Part shown: positions 35,274 to 37,071 of the stretch, piece after piece
Layout of the letters: every line of letters begins with the position of its first letter
Position numbering within the stretch: position 1 is the first letter of the stretch
DNA from: UBA9619 sp964630665
GTDB taxonomy: Bacteria > Pseudomonadota > Gammaproteobacteria > Arenicellales > UBA868
DNA length: 37,071 nucleotides
Direction: 5' to 3'
Assembly: GCA_964630665.1 (NCBI GenBank)
Contig: CAZVVN010000027.1
Coordinates: forward strand, 1-37,071
Translations under genes and position numbers: made by a program
The notes under the pieces: generated by a model
What the model was told of the DNA's origin: nothing
The model's input: only the letters and a program-made list of their open reading frames with translations
The model's database searches: none

Positions 35274-35921
35274 TCAGATGCACGCCATATTGTCTCTATT
35301 TCCATGGTGTAGGCTTAATATAACCCCGTCGTCCGCTAATTCGCGTATCCCCTCATCGGTATAAGACGTGGCTAGTCCTACGTTTTCGCCCTCAACCCAA
35401 CCATTCCCGCCTCCTGCTCCATCTGCATAGTCCTGATCCCAACAAGCGTCCTTATCCGTCGTACCGGGAACCCACGCCAAGCCCGACCCATCCACACTCG
35501 GATCAGAAGTACAAACCTTGGGCATGAATTTTACAGGTGCATTCGTACTGCATACCCAACGGCCCGTATCAGAGGTACCCTCCGGAGTCAGAACCAAGAC
35601 CTTGCCCGCTGCGGTTTCATCCTCAGCGCCAAATATCACGTCGCTGTCTATTCCATCTTTCAGTCTTATTTTCACTAGTGTCTTTTTGCCGGAACCCACC
35701 CGGGCTATCGTGGCATAGTCAAGTCCCGTTGGGGCCTCAGCAGATAACCCCCCAGTCCCCTCGGCTAACTTACGGGCATAGACCTGACCATGATGGAGGA
35801 CCTCAGTGATCCTTGTCCGAGTCAAATACTTGTTGTACTGAGGCAGCGCGATGGCTCCGAGAATGGCAATGATTCCCACCACTACCATCAACTCCAACAG
35901 CCCAAAACCTTTCTGTTTCAT
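35274..35921 (-). CDS. type IV pilin (PilA-like major pilin)
   Basis: Prepilin of 215 aa. The leader is MKQKG, cleaved before Phe, followed by the hydrophobic helix FGLLELMVVVGIIAILGAIA with Glu at mature position 5. The globular part carries four cysteines: two in WVCSTN and PKVCTSD, then ACWDQD and the final MACI, so two disulfides are possible. It is longer than most PilA proteins (about 145-165 aa). A strong Shine-Dalgarno AAGGAGG precedes the ATG. It stands alone, without assembly genes; those must be elsewhere. Confidence 0.9.
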   Translation of the reverse strand: MKQKGFGLLELMVVVGIIAILGAIALPQYNKYLTRTRITEVLHHGQVYARKLAEGTGGLSAEAPTGLDYATIARVGSGKKTLVKIRLKDGIDSDVIFGAEDETAAGKVLVLTPEGTSDTGRWVCSTNAPVKFMPKVCTSDPSVDGSGLAWVPGTTDKDACWDQDYADGAGGGNGWVEGENVGLATSYTDEGIRELADDGVILSLHHGNRDNMACI

Positions 35922-35985
35922 GATCCCCTCCTTGTTCTCAGGTCATTGTAGGAGAGATTACGGTCAGGGGGAAGGATGCGTGAGA

Positions 35986-35999
35986 GCTGCAGGTGTTCC
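35986..35999 (-). promoter_or_regulatory. weak sigma54-like element before the pilin
   Basis: On the minus strand GGAACACCTGCAGC keeps the GG-N10-GC core of RpoN promoters, 65 nt before the pilin ATG, but matches the full consensus poorly. Pilin genes are often sigma54-dependent, which is why it is listed. Confidence 0.25.
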
Positions 36000-36076
36000 T
36001 TCACTGTCTCCAATTGGCAGATCAGTACAGGCGAAAGGTAACACCTACAGCCGCTCTATTAATCACTATCTGAACT

Positions 36077-36105
36077 GGGGAACAAGGGTAAACAAGAGGG
36101 TACAA
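36077..36105. repeat. three short tandem repeats upstream of the pilin
   Basis: GGGGAACAA, GGGTAAACAA and GAGGGTACAA follow each other at about 10-bp spacing, so the shared parts lie on one face of the helix. They sit about 80-120 bp upstream of the weak sigma54-like element. They could bind an activator. Confidence 0.4.
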
Positions 36106-36138
36106 AGTGACTGAATAAGTTACTGGGAATATCCCATT

Positions 36139-36483
36139 TCAATGCAAAGTTTCAGAATCAGAGTGTTCTTCCTCTTCCATCTGGCTCAGCTCGATCTGAG
36201 TCCGACAATAATTCACGGTGGGTTCCCAACAGCCAGTCTCCAATAGATTCTGCACAAGCATCACGATTGCCGTCAGCTCAGACTCATCGAACTGAATAAA
36301 GTAATCAAGCCACGGTTTGCTGAAATTATCTAAAATATCTAGTGATTTCTTCAAATAGCTGCCAAAGGGAAGTTCAAAATGAGTACTGTCAGAATAAATG
36401 GGAGAAATCCATGAAACTCGGATTACTATTGCCCAATCAAGGCGTCGTCTTCGGCGCGACGACTGTCCCTGAATTGCTTGCAC
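36139..36483 (-). CDS. hypothetical protein, probably 5'-truncated
   Basis: Open frame of up to 114 codons. The C-terminal part reads like real protein: KKSLDILDNFSKPWLDYFIQ, then an acidic helix and a tail MEEEEHSDSE. The N-terminal 25 or so residues lie antisense to the start of the flavin oxidoreductase gene (from 36411) and are not convincing. No good start codon with a ribosome binding site is seen in the non-overlapping part. Base composition here is clearly more AT-rich than the core genes. It may be the tail of a gene cut by a rearrangement. No family recognised. Confidence 0.35.
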   Translation of the reverse strand: MQAIQGQSSRRRRRLDWAIVIRVSWISPIYSDSTHFELPFGSYLKKSLDILDNFSKPWLDYFIQFDESELTAIVMLVQNLLETGCWEPTVNYCRTQIELSQMEEEEHSDSETLH

Positions 36484-37071
36484 TCGCTGAACAGGCTGAA
36501 GGTTCTGGCATATTTGAAAGTCTTTGGGTCGGCGATAATCTGCTTGCTAAACCCCGGCTTGAGTCCATCACACTCCTGTCCGCGCTCGCCGCCCGCACAA
36601 AGACTTGCCGGCTTGGCACTGCCTGCATGGCGAGTTTCCCGTTGCGCCATCCAGTAGTACTTGCCGCACAATGGAGTGCACTCGATTGCCTTGCCGACGG
36701 CCGAACCGTGCTTACGGCCTGTATCGGCGGCGGACCCGCGAAGGGCAATATCGCGGGTGACTTCAGATCTGAGTACGGTGCAATGCAAGTTGACCCAACT
36801 GAACGAGTCGCTCGGATGGAGGAGGGCATTGAGGTGCTACGCGTGTTGTGGAAGCAAGATCCGGCGACCTTCAAGGGACGATTCTTTAATTTCGACGGCA
36901 TCGCAGTGCGCCCGCAACCGGTGCAGAGCCCCTGCCCACCAATTTGGGTGGCGAACAACCCGTGGGTGTTTGGCACAAGTAGTTCTGGCACTATTAACAG
37001 GCAGGTAGACCGGGTCGCGCGTCTCGCGGACGGTTGGATGACCGTTGGCGCCACGCCAGAGCAGTTCGACA
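36411..37071 (+). CDS. LLM class (luciferase-like) flavin-dependent oxidoreductase, partial
   Basis: The reading frame is open from ATG 36411 (GGGAG upstream) to the window edge, about 220 codons of an expected 300-350. The start MKLGLLLPNQGVVFG, the block GSGIFESLWVGDNL, LGTACMASFPLRHPVVLAAQ, and RMEEGIEVLRVLWKQDPATF are typical of the bacterial luciferase / F420- or FMN-dependent reductase superfamily. The PVQSPCPPIWVANNP segment and DRVARLADGWM support this. Substrate and cofactor cannot be told from sequence. It lies divergent from the truncated frame and is probably part of the accessory segment. Confidence 0.88.
   Translation, partial: MKLGLLLPNQGVVFGATTVPELLALAEQAEGSGIFESLWVGDNLLAKPRLESITLLSALAARTKTCRLGTACMASFPLRHPVVLAAQWSALDCLADGRTVLTACIGGGPAKGNIAGDFRSEYGAMQVDPTERVARMEEGIEVLRVLWKQDPATFKGRFFNFDGIAVRPQPVQSPCPPIWVANNPWVFGTSSSGTINRQVDRVARLADGWMTVGATPEQFD

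Noticed and set aside
35092..35364. Plus-strand frame from ATG 35098 (MAVGLQGLVTRKGG)
   Set aside because: The frame overlaps the 3' end of the well-supported pilin gene antisense and has no recognisable features.
36437..37054. Long minus-strand open frame at the window end
   Set aside because: It is antisense to a clear luciferase-like protein frame on the plus strand and its translation has no family character.

Overview
The window looks like a chromosomal segment of a gammaproteobacterium, probably free-living or environmental. The evidence is the gene content and order: ssrA-smpB-ratA-rnfH-bamE-recN-nadK-hrcA-grpE-dnaK-dnaJ, gatCAB divergent from mreBCD-mrdA-rodA-mltB-rlpA-dacA-ybeD-lipB, lptD-surA, and glnK-amtB beside ubiK. 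Sigma32- and sigma54-type promoters fit the same group. No organism name can be given from sequence alone.

Region 1 (1-4.8 kb) holds trans-translation (tmRNA and SmpB), RatA and RnfH, then bamE, recN and nadK on the minus strand. Region 2 (5.0-10.1 kb) is the heat-shock cluster hrcA, grpE, dnaK, dnaJ. I find a strong sigma32-type promoter before grpE and another overlapping the grpE stop before dnaK. Region 3 (10.3-14.0 kb) is a translationally coupled run rfbC-rfbD-tsaB, followed by an opposing gene for an unusual repeat lipoprotein. Region 4 (14.2-17.4 kb) is gatC-gatA-gatB on the minus strand. Region 5 (17.5-27.0 kb) is the rod-shape and peptidoglycan cluster, ending in ybeD and lipB. Region 6 (27.1-32.0 kb) has murU facing away from lptD-surA (outer-membrane biogenesis). 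Region 7 (32.1-34.5 kb) is the nitrogen-control locus glnK-amtB under a textbook sigma54 promoter with an NtrC-like enhancer, the decayed 3' end of a second ammonium transporter gene, and ubiK.

After ubiK (34.5 kb on) the character changes. Gene density drops and AT content rises in places. There are short broken reading frames, a stand-alone type IV pilin gene, a probably truncated reading frame, and a partial luciferase-like flavin oxidoreductase running off the end. This stretch looks like an accessory insertion or rearranged segment.

I found no CRISPR array, complete insertion sequence, tRNA gene or defence system. The most interesting items are the amt gene remnant (32.08-32.20 kb), the lipoprotein in which eight beta-type repeats appear inserted into a single small domain (12.45-14.01 kb), the C9/G9 tract at the 5' end of gatC, and the accessory tail with its possible small membrane protein and pilin-upstream repeats.
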